Source: Plotosus lineatus (taxonomy: Eukaryota > Chordata > Actinopteri > Siluriformes > Plotosidae). Taken from it: a stretch of DNA of 64,000 nt. A program made the translations under genes and the position numbers. The stretch is from NCBI GenBank assembly GCA_024760905.1, contig CM045745.1:18529782-18593781 (forward strand), read 5' to 3'. Below the pieces are notes generated by a model. It did not search any database. It worked only from the letters and a program-made list of their open reading frames with translations, and was not told the DNA's origin. Positions 25,512 to 36,417 of the stretch are shown piece by piece. The number at the start of each line of letters is the position of its first letter. Position 1 is the stretch's first letter.

Positions 25512-25842
25512 TTTCATTCATTTTCTGTAACCGCTTCATCCTAATTAGGGTCGCGGGGAGGTTGGTGCCCATCCCAGCCAACTCAGGGCAAGGGCAGAGT
25601 ACACCCTGGACAGCTCGCCAGGGTGGAAACACGCTGACGGCTTTGCAGCCTACTCTTGTCGAAAGTCAGCAATGGTTCTTTTGCATGAACCTCACACCAT
25701 AGACAGTGAGAGACATGGCCGGCCTTTGATAACCCAGTTAGCTGCACTGGAGGGACAGTGACAACCTTGTGGAGAGTGGGACTCGAACCCCCAACCTTTG
25801 GATCAGCAATCCAGCGCCTTATACCACTAGACCACCACTGCC
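25512..25842 (-). repeat. Dominant SINE, L-tail copy
   Basis: Head with perfect B box, core and L-tail on the minus strand. A short deletion removes the ccatcgcagg segment in the tail. Confidence 0.93.
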
Positions 25843-26574
25843 CCCCACTGAAGAACTGAAAAAAAAAAAAAGAAAACAAAAAGAGCCAAATACAGGCATG
25901 CGATGCTGGCCACTGATTGTGTGGTGGCTGGCTTAAGTTGTCAGCGCTGGACCAGTAAATCTGGGGCCTGCCACTGGTGGAGCATGTGGATACTGATTTG
26001 TGTCGTGTGCCTGCAGTGTCAAGGTCATGTCATGGTAGGAAATCAGAAGCTGTCACTTTATTATTGTTCAATTCAGGTTTCATACAATTTTACTCTTATA
26101 AGTAAAAGCATTGGCTATAAAACAGGAGTTCTTCTACTCTTTTGATGGCCGAGTACACAATTCAAGGCTTTTACATTTAAGTATTTGCTTCTGCAGCAAT
26201 AACCACATATTATAGAGGTAAATAACTAAAACATCAGAAACTAAGGATCACAGGGAAGGTTTATAATTGTAATAGTTTATTTACAGATTACTTCCCAGGT
26301 CCAACATTCACTGAATTTAAAATCCTCAGACCTCACATTTAAAAACCTGCCAGCAGGATCAAACCTTGTACCCCCACGCCATATTCTGCTCATCAAATCT
26401 CAGAGACAGTCTTGAAAAATCAAGGATGAATCAAAACACAAAGTTCCAACACTGGGCACAATTTCAAATAAACTAAAAAAAAAAAAAAAAAAACCTGAAA
26501 GTTGTTTTGTTTTTAATTGACACAAAATGTTTACTGTATATTTTTTAATAGTATGACTGTGATTGAAATTGGTG
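25843..26574. other. Unassigned stretch with A-tracts
   Basis: A runs at 25859-25871 and 26476-26493. Nothing else was recognised. Confidence 0.5.
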
Positions 26575-26745
26575 GTTAATGATCTAGATTACTGCTCTGA
26601 AAGTCAGGTATACTGCCAAGGTGTCACTGTTGGGTCCTTGAGCAAGGCCCTAAAATCTCAATTGTTCAGTTGTGCAAATATGATAAATGTAAGTAACTCT
26701 GATTCAGAATGTCTGTCAAATGCTGTGGATGCAATTAAGATGTAA
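26575..26745 (+). repeat. Decayed tRNA-SINE (same type as 54838)
   Basis: It contains ccttgagcaaggcccta, gataaatgtaagtaactctg and ctgtcaaatgctgtgga. This is the end of a widespread fish SINE whose better copy lies at 54838-55032. Confidence 0.6.
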
Positions 26746-27104
26746 ATTTATGAAGGTTTAATTAATTTGGTCTTAATGTGCACTTGAATGTATTCTACTT
26801 CTCATAATGTTGTGCATATGAGCAACAGAAATGGAAGTCTATCTTGAATGGAAGCTGTTTATGTCCGGGACAGGGGCATTTAATTTATTGTCTGATCACG
26901 AGATTTATATCGTCCAGGATTCATGGGAGGAGACGACTGATGACTGTGATATTATACCTGTCCAATCTCTGAGCTCCCTCTGATATGTTCCTGTGGCCAA
27001 GAAGCTTAAAAACCTAAGCAGGCAATTATGTGTTCCTGCTTTGAGAAAATCAGTCAACTATCATCCTGCTGCTTCGGAACTGACTGAAATTATTATTTTA
27101 TTAT
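26746..27104. other. Unassigned stretch
   Basis: Nothing recognised. Confidence 0.5.
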
Positions 27105-27127
27105 AATAATTATTGAGGGCAGTGGAT

Positions 27128-27177
<50 letters not shown>

Positions 27178-27244
27178 ACACGCGCACGCGCATGCGTGCA
27201 TGCGTGCATGTGTGCGTGTGCATCCACTGCCCTCAATAATTATT
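27105..27244. repeat. Perfect ~29-bp inverted repeat enclosing (CA)n and alternating Pu/Py DNA
   Basis: The arm aataattattgagggcagtg (27105 on) recurs inverted at 27216-27244. Between them lie (CA)n at 27127-27180 and alternating cgcgcacgcgcatgcgtgc. The arm end equals the outer end of Tc1-type elements (cactgccctcaataattatt). Confidence 0.85.
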
Positions 27245-27690
27245 GGTACCCCCATGCGACCGAGTGGGGTCATATATGACCCCGGGCATATATATTTGGG
27301 CGCCAATTTTCTAATTTTAATCGGAAAAAAAAAAGGTTTCAACAAAGAATTTGTCAATCTATTTGTCCTGCATTTGTTAATAGAATTTTGTAAAGATCGG
27401 TCAATTCATGTGGCAAGTATAACCCAAATTTGTGTGGGGTCACGCATGGTCATGGCCCCAGGTAGATCTATGATAATCTATGATAATTTTGACATTATAG
27501 CTTTAGATTTTATTGTAATTTGCCAAGTCTAAGCATTATATTTTACTGTTTTGGCGAAACATTATAAGAGAAGATTTGTTGTGGTTTTGTCAGCAAAAGG
27601 GGGTTGTACAAAGTATTAACATGAAGGGTGATAATAATTGTGGCACACATGATTTGATGTAAAATAATATATATTTTTTTTAATGTGGGA
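27225..27690. mobile_element. Tc1-type deletion derivative
   Basis: It starts cactgccctcaataattatt. Near 27600 it has gggggttgtacaaagtatta followed by aataattgtggcacacatga, the same terminal segments seen in the 12-kb Tc1. Only about 470 bp separate the ends and no transposase motif was seen between them. The right boundary is uncertain. Confidence 0.6.
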
Positions 27691-27823
27691 AAAAAAAATC
27701 CTCTTTTTAATTTTTTTAATTGTGGTCATATATATTTTTGAACCCCCCTCGAATTTATATTTATATTTATATATTTAAATTATATTTATTATAAATCTTC
27801 AGGCGTGTTTATATTTATATATA

Positions 27824-28325
27824 CAGGGATCCCTGACTTTCTGCAGTTAAAGGGGACTGAGAATCCCCCGCAACTGCCGATTTCCGCCAAGTAGGATCAA
27901 CACCCTGACTGACGTATACGTACATGTATATGTATATGTGTATATAATATCAATACATACATATTCAACACTATAAATGCTTATAATAACAATTAAACAT
28001 TCAAAAATAATGCATAAGATGTAAATAAAATATAACCACACACATATGTAGACGCGCGCGCTCACACAGATGCGCACCTCACATAAAAATGTAAGTATTT
28101 TTGTTGGGGGGGGGGTTTGGGTTGAGATTTTTTGTTTGTTTGTTTATGTGTGTGTTTGTTTGTTTTTGTTTGTTTGGGGGGGGGTGTTGTTGCATAATTG
28201 GCCTTGTTTTGTGGCTTTTTCCTTATCGTTTCCCTATTTTTTTAAATTTTCAATGAATATTTTTGAAAAACTCGCGACACACTGAAGCCACAGAAACTGA
28301 AGCATGAAGTAGCGAGGGATCACTG
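27824..28325 (+). mobile_element. MITE family B, complete copy
   Basis: It starts TA + CAGGGATCCCTGACTTTCTG and ends agcgagggatcactg + TA, so it has matching terminal repeats and a TA target. At 502 bp it has no coding capacity. The terminal type (gggatccctcgctacttcgc) fits a TA-target Tc1/mariner or pogo-type MITE. Other copies: 2336, 19603 and 56821. Confidence 0.75.
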
Positions 28326-28489
28326 TACAGTGTTCTCTGTGAAACCAACCAACCATTGCCATGTGACCATAACTGCATAAAAAAAAAAAAAATGTTTTTA
28401 AAAGCACCAAAATACGTTTTTAGATATCATGGCTGTCTCTGTATTTTCCACACTGGGTAAGAGTTTCAACTGTGCCCTTTGCTTTGCAG

Positions 28490-28552
28490 CATGAGTTTGT
28501 TGGTCTGCAGGATACAGGATTACAACTCCTCGCATCGTACTGCAACCGCAGC
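28490..28552 (+). CDS. Candidate 63-nt internal coding exon of an unknown gene
   Basis: A pyrimidine-rich acceptor (ccctttgctttgcag, ending 28489) is followed by a 63-nt open segment and then a consensus donor gtaagt at 28553. The length is 21 codons, phase 0. It reads HEFVGLQDTGLQLLASYCNR plus S. No family was recognised. The combination is better than background in this window, but a chance match or a decoy exon is quite possible. Confidence 0.35.
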
Positions 28553-28708
28553 GTAAGTACCTTGCAGGGTATCATCCTTTATCTTGTCTGTTTTTCTGTC
28601 AGTTTGTCTGTTCTTCAACCTGCCCAAGTGTATTTGTTTCCATGCCACTTTTATAAATAAACTCACTAAAATAAAGCAGATTAGGAAAATAAAACAATAA
28701 CAACAAAT

Positions 28709-28961
28709 AAATCTTCTTCTTTTTCTTTCGGTTTTTCCCTTCAGGGGTCGCCACAGCGAATCATCTGCCTCCATCTCACCCTATCCATTGCATCTTCTTC
28801 TCTTACACCAACGACCTTCATGTCCTCCTTCACCACATCCATGAATCGTCTCTTTGGTCTTCCTCTAGGCCTTCTGCCTGGTAGTTCCAGCCTCAGCATC
28901 CTATTACCAATATACTCACTATCCCTCCTCTGTACATGCCCAAACCATCTCAATCTAAACA
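28709..28961 (-). mobile_element. RTE LINE 3' fragment
   Basis: On the minus strand it reads LRWFGHVQRRDSEYIGNRML, RPRGRPKRRFMDVVKEDMK and WRQMIRCGDP without a stop. The RTE 3' UTR follows, ending in gaaaaagaagaag. It is truncated at 28961 next to an (AAAT)n tract. Confidence 0.88.
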
Positions 28962-29613
28962 ACAACAAATAAATAAATAAATAAATAATAAAAAAAATTA
29001 AAAATGATTGGAATTGGTGGAGTACATATTTACTGTGCATTAGAATAATTTAAATATGTGATTAAAGAATGAGTCTTGAAATTTGCTGGTTTTATTGACT
29101 GGCTCAATATCCCCCACTTTAGTCCTGCTTCTCTGTTGACGTTTATCTTTATTTCAGTAAGTCATTTGTAAAGAAGACTCCTTTCTGTTCATTCCCTTCC
29201 TCTCTTTTTTGCCTTTCCCTAGTCCCTCTTCTTTCACTTTCTTCTTTCTTCCAGCAAAAATGCTACATCATTTACCATGATCATTCATCAGCCTTAAGCA
29301 CTTTATCAAAAGTAATCCACTTGCTAGACCCCGAGGGAGTCTGTAAAATACCCTCTCTTAACCCACTTGCTAAGACTCACAGCAGGACTTGCTGATATAC
29401 GAATATGCGAAGACATCACTTACATCTTTTTGATGGTATTCCACCACTTTTCTTCCTCATTATACATGTACACTCTTTAGCCAGCATTTATTCTACTTTG
29501 ATCAAGCTGATCACACACATCACGTTATCCTCATTGGGTTGTCGCCTTCACAGACCATAAGAGTTTGTTATTATTAAAACATAGGTCCTTTAAACACTTT
29601 CATTCCATTTTGG

Positions 29614-29621
<8 letters not shown>
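28962..29621. other. Unassigned stretch
   Basis: (AAAT)n at 28968-28990; otherwise nothing recognised. Confidence 0.5.

Positions 29622-29702
<81 letters not shown>
29622..29702. repeat. (TA)n microsatellite, left of R-tail SINE
   Basis: About 80 bp of pure TA. Confidence 0.95.
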
Positions 29703-29705
<3 letters not shown>

Positions 29706-30056
29706 GGCAGTGGTGGTCTAGTGGTATAGGGTGCTGTATCGCTGATCCAAAGGTTGGGGGTTCGAGTCCCACTCTCCACAAGATTGTCACTGCCCCCCCG
29801 GTGCAGCCAGCTGACTGGGTTATCAAAGGCGGGCCATGTCTCTCACTGTCTATGGTGAGAGGCATGTAAAAGAACCATTGCTGACTTTCGTAAAGAGTAG
29901 CTGCAAAGTCGTCAGCGTGTTTCTGTCCCTTGCTAAAAAGGGTTGTGACAGGAAGGGCATCCGGCGTAAAAACTTCTGCCAAATCAAACATGCGGATCAG
30001 ATGATTCGCTGTGGCGACTCCCGAGTAAAAGGGAAAAAGCCGAAAGGAAGACATAC
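29703..30056 (+). repeat. Dominant SINE, R-tail copy, full length
   Basis: Head gggcagtggtggtctagtgg with perfect B box, core, and RTE-type tail. It is bounded on both sides by (TA)n (to 29702, and 30059-30100). Confidence 0.93.
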
Positions 30057-30105
<49 letters not shown>

Positions 30106-30117
30106 CACACACACACA

Positions 30118-30190
30118 CATGGCAGTGACAGCCTTGTGGAGAATGGGACTCAAACCCCCAACCTTAGGATCAGCAGTCCAGCGCTCTGTG
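30118..30190 (-). repeat. Dominant SINE, head fragment
   Basis: The minus-strand head with a mutated B box (gggtttgagtccc) is followed by no core. It is a broken second copy beside the 29.7-kb one. Confidence 0.75.
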
Positions 30191-30904
30191 GAGTTTGATT
30201 GTTGACGTTGACACTATAAGCTTTAATGAGAGATCTACGTGTTTCCACAATCACTACAATTGAAACTGTGCTCTGGGATGACTTACCCAGCTAAAAGCAA
30301 AGAGTAAGAAATTGTGTGCCTGTGTGTCCAAAACAGCCAAAGGAGTGCTTTGGTATGAACATTTGTTAAAAAATAGAGTAATAGAACATTGTCATTGTCA
30401 ATAAAAAATGAAAGAAAGAACTGCTTAATATCAATGAGATATAACATTATCTTATTACTTGCAAATTTTATTCACATCCATTTTAGTCTCAGGCAATGAT
30501 TAAAATGTATAGTTTTCATCTTTCAACACAATTTCCTCCAGGATCAATAAAGTATTCTGATTCAATATTCAATATTTAATCAATATCTTGGTCCTATTCT
30601 GCACACCTCTAACTATTATGGCCAGCAAATTAGCAAGCATTAACATTCCTCTTAGCAAGCCAGAGTGCTGGTTCAATGGAGTGAGAACAAACAAGCACAG
30701 GGAGTGATGAATGGCCCACATGTCTTTGCCTGTCCCTTGCATATAACCTGGGCATTAATTACCACAATTGCTATTGCACACTAATCAATAATTGCATTCT
30801 TAGAGCCAGACATGGTGGCCAAGTTTGAACCACGGATGACCCTACCCATTAAATCTGGCTCCTTTGGATCAAAATAACAAAGAGTTATGTCAATAAGATA
30901 TACT
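30191..30904. other. Unassigned stretch
   Basis: Nothing recognised. Confidence 0.5.
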
Positions 30905-31065
30905 CAGACTGAATCCTATTAGGATTGTGGCTGAAGCCTATCTCAACCAGCACGAGCAAAGGCAGGCCACACTGTAAAATTCTTGCCAGATCATTGCAGG
31001 GCCAACACTCACACAAGCCACACATCACACTGGCATCTAGGGGCAATTTGGGGAAAAAAATAGCA
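30905..31065 (-). repeat. L2-type LINE/SINE 3' fragment
   Basis: In plus-strand view it has gaagcctatctcaaccagca, ccagatcattgcagggccaa and tctaggggcaatttgg, the usual order of the fish L2-type 3' region. It is strongly diverged. Confidence 0.6.
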
Positions 31066-31336
31066 TAATGTGTTTATCAAAGAAATATTTTAAATTAATT
31101 TAAATTATAGTATGTCTTAACAGTATGCAAATAAACAGTAAATATCATGTTTTCTGTCTTGCGTGTTTGACTGTGAAATTTCCAAAAGAACAATTAAAAA
31201 ATACAGGTTTTTTTTGCATTGTATATAAAACATTAATATTTTACCGCAAGGCAATCTAAATTAAATTATTACATTGTTATTATTATTAGTTAGTAAATTA
31301 TTAGTATTAAATTTATGGTATATTTCAATCTGAAGA

Positions 31337-31381
31337 CGTCCATCCATCCATCCATCCATCCATCCATCCATCCATCCATCT
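31337..31381. repeat. (CATC)n microsatellite
   Basis: About 11 units. Confidence 0.95.
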
Positions 31382-31689
31382 TCAATAAGGCATTTTTTGA
31401 ACTAGAGTTTAATTTTCTGGAATCGCCACTGTAATCTGTACTCCTATTGACAAATAAATAAATAAATAAATTGAAAAATTATTTCCCTTACCTTTACAGG
31501 GAGCAGTAATTTATGCCTAAAACATGGGTAATAACTGTAATTGTCAGGATCTGAAGGTCAGACAGATGCAGATATGGTTCAAACAGGTTATTATTGACTC
31601 CAGAAACTAAATTCCATCAATCAGCCAGTTCAAGGTCACCCAGTGGTGACCTCTGAAAAAGCGAAAAAGCTGAAAGGAAATCAGGCTGG
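31382..31689. other. Mostly unassigned; short RTE-tail-like remnant
   Basis: At 31642-31680 the stretch cagtggtgacctctg ... aaaagctgaaagga resembles the last ~40 nt of RTE elements. No head or core is attached. Confidence 0.4.
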
Positions 31690-31960
31690 TTAAAAGAGTG
31701 GCATAATAGTTAGCACTTTCGACTCACAGCATGAAGGTTCTTTGTCTCTGTGCTTGTGTGGGTTTCCTTCAACAGTCCAAATATATGTACATTAGGCAAA
31801 CTAGATATTGCCCATAGATGTGAGTGTGAATGTAAATGTGTTTGCTGACTTGGTGACAGTCTGGCAATTTGTTCAGGGTGTACTCTGTTTGCACCCAGAG
31901 CCCTCCTTGGGACATTGATAAAGAATAAAATGGTTCCAAAAATGAAATATAATAAATGAA
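31690..31960 (+). repeat. tRNA-headed SINE with L2-type body, diverged
   Basis: Head gtggcataatagttagcac is followed by gtgtgggtttccttcaacag, cagtctggcaatttgttcag and ggtgtactctgtttgcaccc, the typical fish L2-SINE order. Confidence 0.65.
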
Positions 31961-32128
31961 TGTCGAACAAGCAAAACATCTTTGATTATTTTGTGATTTC
32001 AGCTAAATTATGGGATACCGTACTGGAAAGCTTAGTATTGTGGAGCATTAAAATATAATGAAGTTAATATGCTAGCCAGGTAACTTTTAATATCAATAAA
32101 ATCCACAATGAATATTTAGTGGTACCTT

Positions 32129-32473
32129 CAGTTCAGTTCATTTTCTGTAACTGCTTCATCCTAATTAGGGTCGCGGGGAGGCTGGTGCCCATCCCAGCCA
32201 ACTCAGGGCGAGGGCAGAATACACCCTGGACAGCTCGCCAGGCCATCACAGGGCGGAAACACGCTGACGGCTTTGCAGCCTACTCTTGTCGAAAATCAGC
32301 AATGGTTCTTTTACATGCCTCACACCATAGACAGTGAGAGACATGGCCCGCCTTTGATAACCCAGTTAGCTGCACTGGGGGGGACAGTGACAACCCTGTG
32401 GAGAGTGGGACTCAAACCCCATCCTTTGGATCAGCGATCCGGCACCTGATACCACTAGACCACCACTGCCCCG
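32129..32473 (-). repeat. Dominant SINE, L-tail copy inside a MITE end
   Basis: Full head, core and L-tail on the minus strand. The direct repeats agtggtacctt at 32118-32128 and 32477-32487 are its target duplication, cut within the terminal repeat of MITE C. Confidence 0.9.
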
Positions 32474-33004
32474 GCCAGTGGTACCTTGACTTATGAAATT
32501 AATCTGTTCCGAGAGCAAGGTCGTAAGCCAAAATGTTATTTAAATAAAACAAAAATCCCCGTAGGAAATAGTAAAAACACATTAATCCGTTCCAACCCCC
32601 TCCCAAACTCATATGACCTGTCACAAACACGTATATTTGGCCTATTATATTAAAGATAACCATGTAAAAACAGAAGAAAGAAAAAAAGAAAGAAAAGAAA
32701 AAAAGTAGAAAGAAGAAGAAGAAAGAAGAATAAGAAGATGTAAAAACAATAAATATTTCATATTAATAATACATGTACATTACCATTAATAATAATTAAT
32801 AATAAATAATAGTAAAAGAAGAATAAACAGTAAGTCAACTAACCCTTCCGATCATCAACTGCAGGAAAGATGCCACATGGGTGCAAAGATGTCACGTGGG
32901 CAGGCATGAGGTGGTGCGTAACAGAGAAGGAGGAAGAGGAAGAGAAGAATTTTGCATGCTACGAATGCCAGCAAGAAAAGGCTCATGGTGAGCTCCCACA
33001 AGGC

Positions 33005-33241
33005 CAGTGTTTCTCAAATAGTGGGGCACATGTGAGGCAAGGGGGTGGGGGTGGGGGGATGGAGCGTATGACCTTGGGGAACATGATTTTTTTGTCATAC
33101 TGTACTAAATTAAGTGTAATTGTGTATCCTCTAGGTGGCAGTGGCGCTGTCACTGTGTTTCCTATGGTGCAGGGAAAAAGCACCGAGAAAATAATATGAA
33201 GTGCAGTAAACACTATTTATAGTTGTGCGTGGGGTGCTGGG

Positions 33242-33322
<81 letters not shown>

Positions 33323-33367
33323 CCCCTTCCTATAGGGGGCATCACAGAAAATAATTAAGAACCACTG
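33005..33367. mobile_element. Non-autonomous hAT element (same family as 8058-8651)
   Basis: Terminal repeats are CAGTGTTTCTCAAA and, on the other strand, CAGTGGTTCTTAA. The flanks cacaaggc (32997-33004) and cataagga (33368-33375) are a diverged 8-bp duplication. The interior shares gtggcagtggcgctg and gaagtgcagtaaacac with the inverted 8-kb copy. A (TG)n tract of about 75 bp lies at 33244-33318. Confidence 0.75.
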
Positions 33368-33624
33368 CATAAGGAGTTCTCTGAGCACATAGGAATACAC
33401 ACGGAAGAATACAAAGATATGATGCCCGGAAAAGCCATTTCCCCAGAAGAGTTCATAAATCAAAATTTTGCTCGTTGGATGGGGCACATTTTTGGTGGGG
33501 TTGAAGCTCGTCTCATGGAAAACTCATAAAATACACCCGTAAGTCAAGGCGCCACTGTAGCTTGTGTTTTTAAAATAGATAAATTAATTTGTGTTAATTA
33601 TGAAAAATTGAGAAATAAATACTG

Positions 33625-34001
<377 letters not shown>

Positions 34002-34041
<40 letters not shown>
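34002..34041. repeat. (TA)n microsatellite
   Basis: About 20 units, directly right of the fold-back repeat. Confidence 0.95.
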
Positions 34042-34044
<3 letters not shown>

Positions 34045-35081
34045 AAAATGTATAAACTTTTTCAGTAACCTTATTTTAAATTTACTTGAAAAAGTTTTTT
34101 AATTAATTTATTCTGTTGTTTTATTTTTTTTTGGCATGACATTTAAATAGTTCTTATAACGAAAACAATTGGAGGTATTTTTTTGCAAAACAAACTCTTC
34201 ATATAGAACTGGGTCATTGCTACCACAGTGGCATGTTAGGGGGGAAACATGGCGCCATTGTCAACTGATTTTACTGCCTACTGCTTGTAAATTCCCACTT
34301 TTCCGATTAAACCTTCTCTTTTGTGTGACTTTGCTGTAATGTCCAGTAGCACAACAGAATACCTCAGCGGACAGCGCCTTGGACCCCTGACTTTGGCTAC
34401 GATTCAATCCATCTGCCACCCTGTTCTTTCCTTCACCTTGCTACGCTGATTCATGAAAAAAAAGGTTTGTCCTTTTCATCCCACTAGCCAAATTAGTTTG
34501 GCGGTCACTGAATTTAATCATAAAATGTCATGCAAAATAAACCCTTGTCATTGTTTATTGTAAATAACTAAACTACCTTTTTCTTCACCGAGTTACTTTA
34601 AATCCCTCGTGTGATTTACAACATATGCATACTTCTGACTTTGTGACTTCTGTGTTGAGGCTCATCAACAACAGATGTTATGAGATGGGGATCATCTGTT
34701 GTTCTTAGATTAGTTTGCTTCTACTGATGTCAGTTGGTGTACTTTTAACTGTAAGAATAAAGTTCTAATAAAAGCAAAACAAATTAAATAAATGAAGTTG
34801 AGCTCATTTTTTTCTTTGTATAGTTCCTTGAGAAATAAATATTTCCACAATGCAGATTTTACAGAAATCCAGAAGTAGATTAATGGTCCTAATATGGAAA
34901 GGAAAGCCAAAAGTAATTATGACAAGGAACATTTCAAAGGATCCAAACTTTAACTTTTATATAGTAAACACTGAATACTGAATTAATAAATCATTCGAAT
35001 TTACAGATTTTGGAGATTAAGGCAAACAGTAATAACCATGTAGTCACTCAGTCAGTCATTGACCAAACCAGTGCATCCTTT
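34042..35081. other. Unassigned stretch
   Basis: No repeat family, RNA gene or coding exon was recognised. Confidence 0.5.
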
Positions 35082-35285
35082 AGGGTTTTGGGGGATTGGA
35101 GTCTATCTCAGCAGACACTAGGGAAAGGCAGGCTACACACTAAACAGCTCGTCAGACCAGAACACAACCATTCGCTTTCATACTCAAGCCTGGGGGTAAT
35201 TTAAAATACAAAAATAAACATAATGCACATGTCTTTGGAGGGAATTGGAGTTATAAGGAGACATAAAAATGCAAACCTTGAACAT
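35082..35285 (-). repeat. L2-type 3' fragment
   Basis: In plus view: ggagtctatctcagcagaca, acagctcgtcagaccagaac, and catgtctttggagggaattg; the fish L2-type order, diverged. Confidence 0.6.
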
Positions 35286-35384
35286 GTGAATTGTTAACAT
35301 TGTCGATTTAGAAACAGAGAGTAACAAAATTGTGCTCCGCAGAGCTGTTTTATCATATACTACCACATTCATTTGATAAAGAGG

Positions 35385-35562
35385 TTATGGGGAGGCTGCA
35401 GCCTATTGTAGCTGACTGTGGGCAAAGGCCAAACCTTGAACAGCTCGCCAGTCCTTCACAGAGAAAACACACACAGCCATTCATACGTAGGGCAATTTTG
35501 AACAGTCAGTAAGCCTAATGTGCATGTCTGTAAACAGTGGGATGAAACCAAAGTACACAGAA

Positions 35563-35593
<31 letters not shown>

Positions 35594-35700
35594 TGGTAAC
35601 ATGGAAACTCCATACGGAAACTCTCATTAAGCTGGAGGGTTGAACCCTCAACCTTCTTGCTGTGTGGTGGACATGCTGGTCCATGGACTGGTGCCAGTCC
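35385..35700 (-). repeat. tRNA-headed SINE with L2-type tail
   Basis: In plus view the L2-type tail (cagcctattgtagctgactg, aacagctcgccagtccttc) leads through aatgtgcatgtctgtaaaca to the head (gggttgaaccctcaaccttc). A (CA)n tract sits at 35569-35593 inside it. Confidence 0.7.
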
Positions 35701-35756
35701 GCAAACAAAATCTTTCATGGTACAAATTTTATATATATATATATATATATATGTCT

Positions 35757-36109
35757 ATCTTCCTTTCGGCCTTTTCCCTTTTTACTCGGGAGTCGCCACA
35801 GCGAATCATCTGATTCGCACATTCCATTTGGCGGAGGGTTTTTTTACGTCGGATTCCCTTCCTGTCACAACCCTTTTGTTAGCAAGGGACAGAAACACGC
35901 TGACGACTTTGCAGCTACTCTTTACGAAAGTCAGCAATGGTTCTTTTACATGCCTCTCACCATAGACAGTGAGCGACATGGCCCGCCTTTGATAACCCAG
36001 TTAGCTGCACTGGGGGGGACAGTGACAACCCTGTGGAGAGTGGGACTCGAACCCCCAACCTTTGGATCAGCGATCCAGCGCCCTATACCTCTAGACCAGC
36101 ACTGCCCCC
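35757..36109 (-). repeat. Dominant SINE, R-tail copy, full length
   Basis: The RTE-type tail is on the left (cttcctttcggccttttccc) and the head with perfect B box on the right. (TA)n tracts bound it at 35730-35750 and 36110-36133. Confidence 0.93.
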
Positions 36110-36133
36110 TATATATATATATATATATATATA

Positions 36134-36306
36134 GAGGATTTTCTGAGTAGATCCTTCCGTAGGAGAGTGCTCAATACTTTTTGCTAGAGCAAATAAACAA
36201 AAATAAAAGGACAGGACAAAGACTTTCTATTGAAACTCCATTTATCACTACAGATCTGTTTCGAGGGGTGGTGAAACCATCCTCTCTCTTCAGGTGATTA
36301 TAGAAG
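36134..36306 (-). mobile_element. Hammerhead-bearing repeat, single copy (Penelope- or retrozyme-like)
   Basis: Same sequence as the 33.7-kb fold-back, but one unit only. Read on the minus strand it has the hammerhead at its 5' side, then aaagtctttgtcctgtcctt and gagcactctcctacggaagg, ending gaaaatcc. It is bounded by (TA)n on both sides (36110-36133 and 36308-36346). Penelope-like elements and metazoan retrozymes are the known carriers of hammerheads; no PLE protein is visible, so the family is inferred. Confidence 0.55.
36225..36305 (-). ncRNA. Hammerhead ribozyme, core intact
   Basis: A self-cleaving RNA motif. On the minus strand: C3-A9 = CTGAAGA at 36293-36287. Stem II is 36286-36263, with GAG/CTC at its base and TGGT/ACCA at its tip. 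GAA (G12-A14) is at 36262-36260. A15.1-U16.1 close a short palindromic stem III (ACAG AT CTGT, 36259-36250). H17 is A at 36249, and stem I pairs ATCAC (36298-36294) with GTGAT (36248-36244). TTCTAT (36305-36300) also pairs with ATAGAA (36230-36225). Predicted cleavage lies between 36249 and 36248. The 2-nt loop on stem III suggests cleavage as a dimer, as known for other short-stem-III hammerheads. Confidence 0.75.

Positions 36307-36307
<1 letters not shown>

Positions 36308-36346
<39 letters not shown>
36308..36346. repeat. (TA)n microsatellite
   Basis: About 19 units, between the hammerhead repeat and the hAT fragment. Confidence 0.95.
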
Positions 36347-36354
<8 letters not shown>

Positions 36355-36417
36355 TTACTAGAACTTCTAAATCTTATTTCGACATTGCCACAGAAACACT
36401 GAAATATTTTTAATATT

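Larger units (their letters stand above)
32117..33557. mobile_element. TA-target MITE (family C) with nested SINE and hAT
   Basis: The right end read inward is CAGTGGCGCCTTGACTTACG, followed outside by TA (33558-33559). The left end is cagtggtaccttgacttatg at 32476; its first bases also appear at 32117-32128 because a SINE inserted there and duplicated agtggtacctt. Removing the SINE (32129-32476) and the hAT (33005-33367) leaves about 720 bp. The terminal type resembles pogo/Tigger elements, from memory. No transposase was seen. Confidence 0.6.

Noticed and set aside
31337..31381. CRISPR-like regular repeats such as (CATC)n or (CTAT)n
   Set aside because: Simple tandem microsatellites without spacers in a eukaryotic genome.
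36134..36306. Reading the hammerhead repeat as a protein-coding Penelope fragment
   Set aside because: A short peptide reading exists, but no RT or GIY-YIG motif is visible, while the ribozyme core explains the conserved bases.
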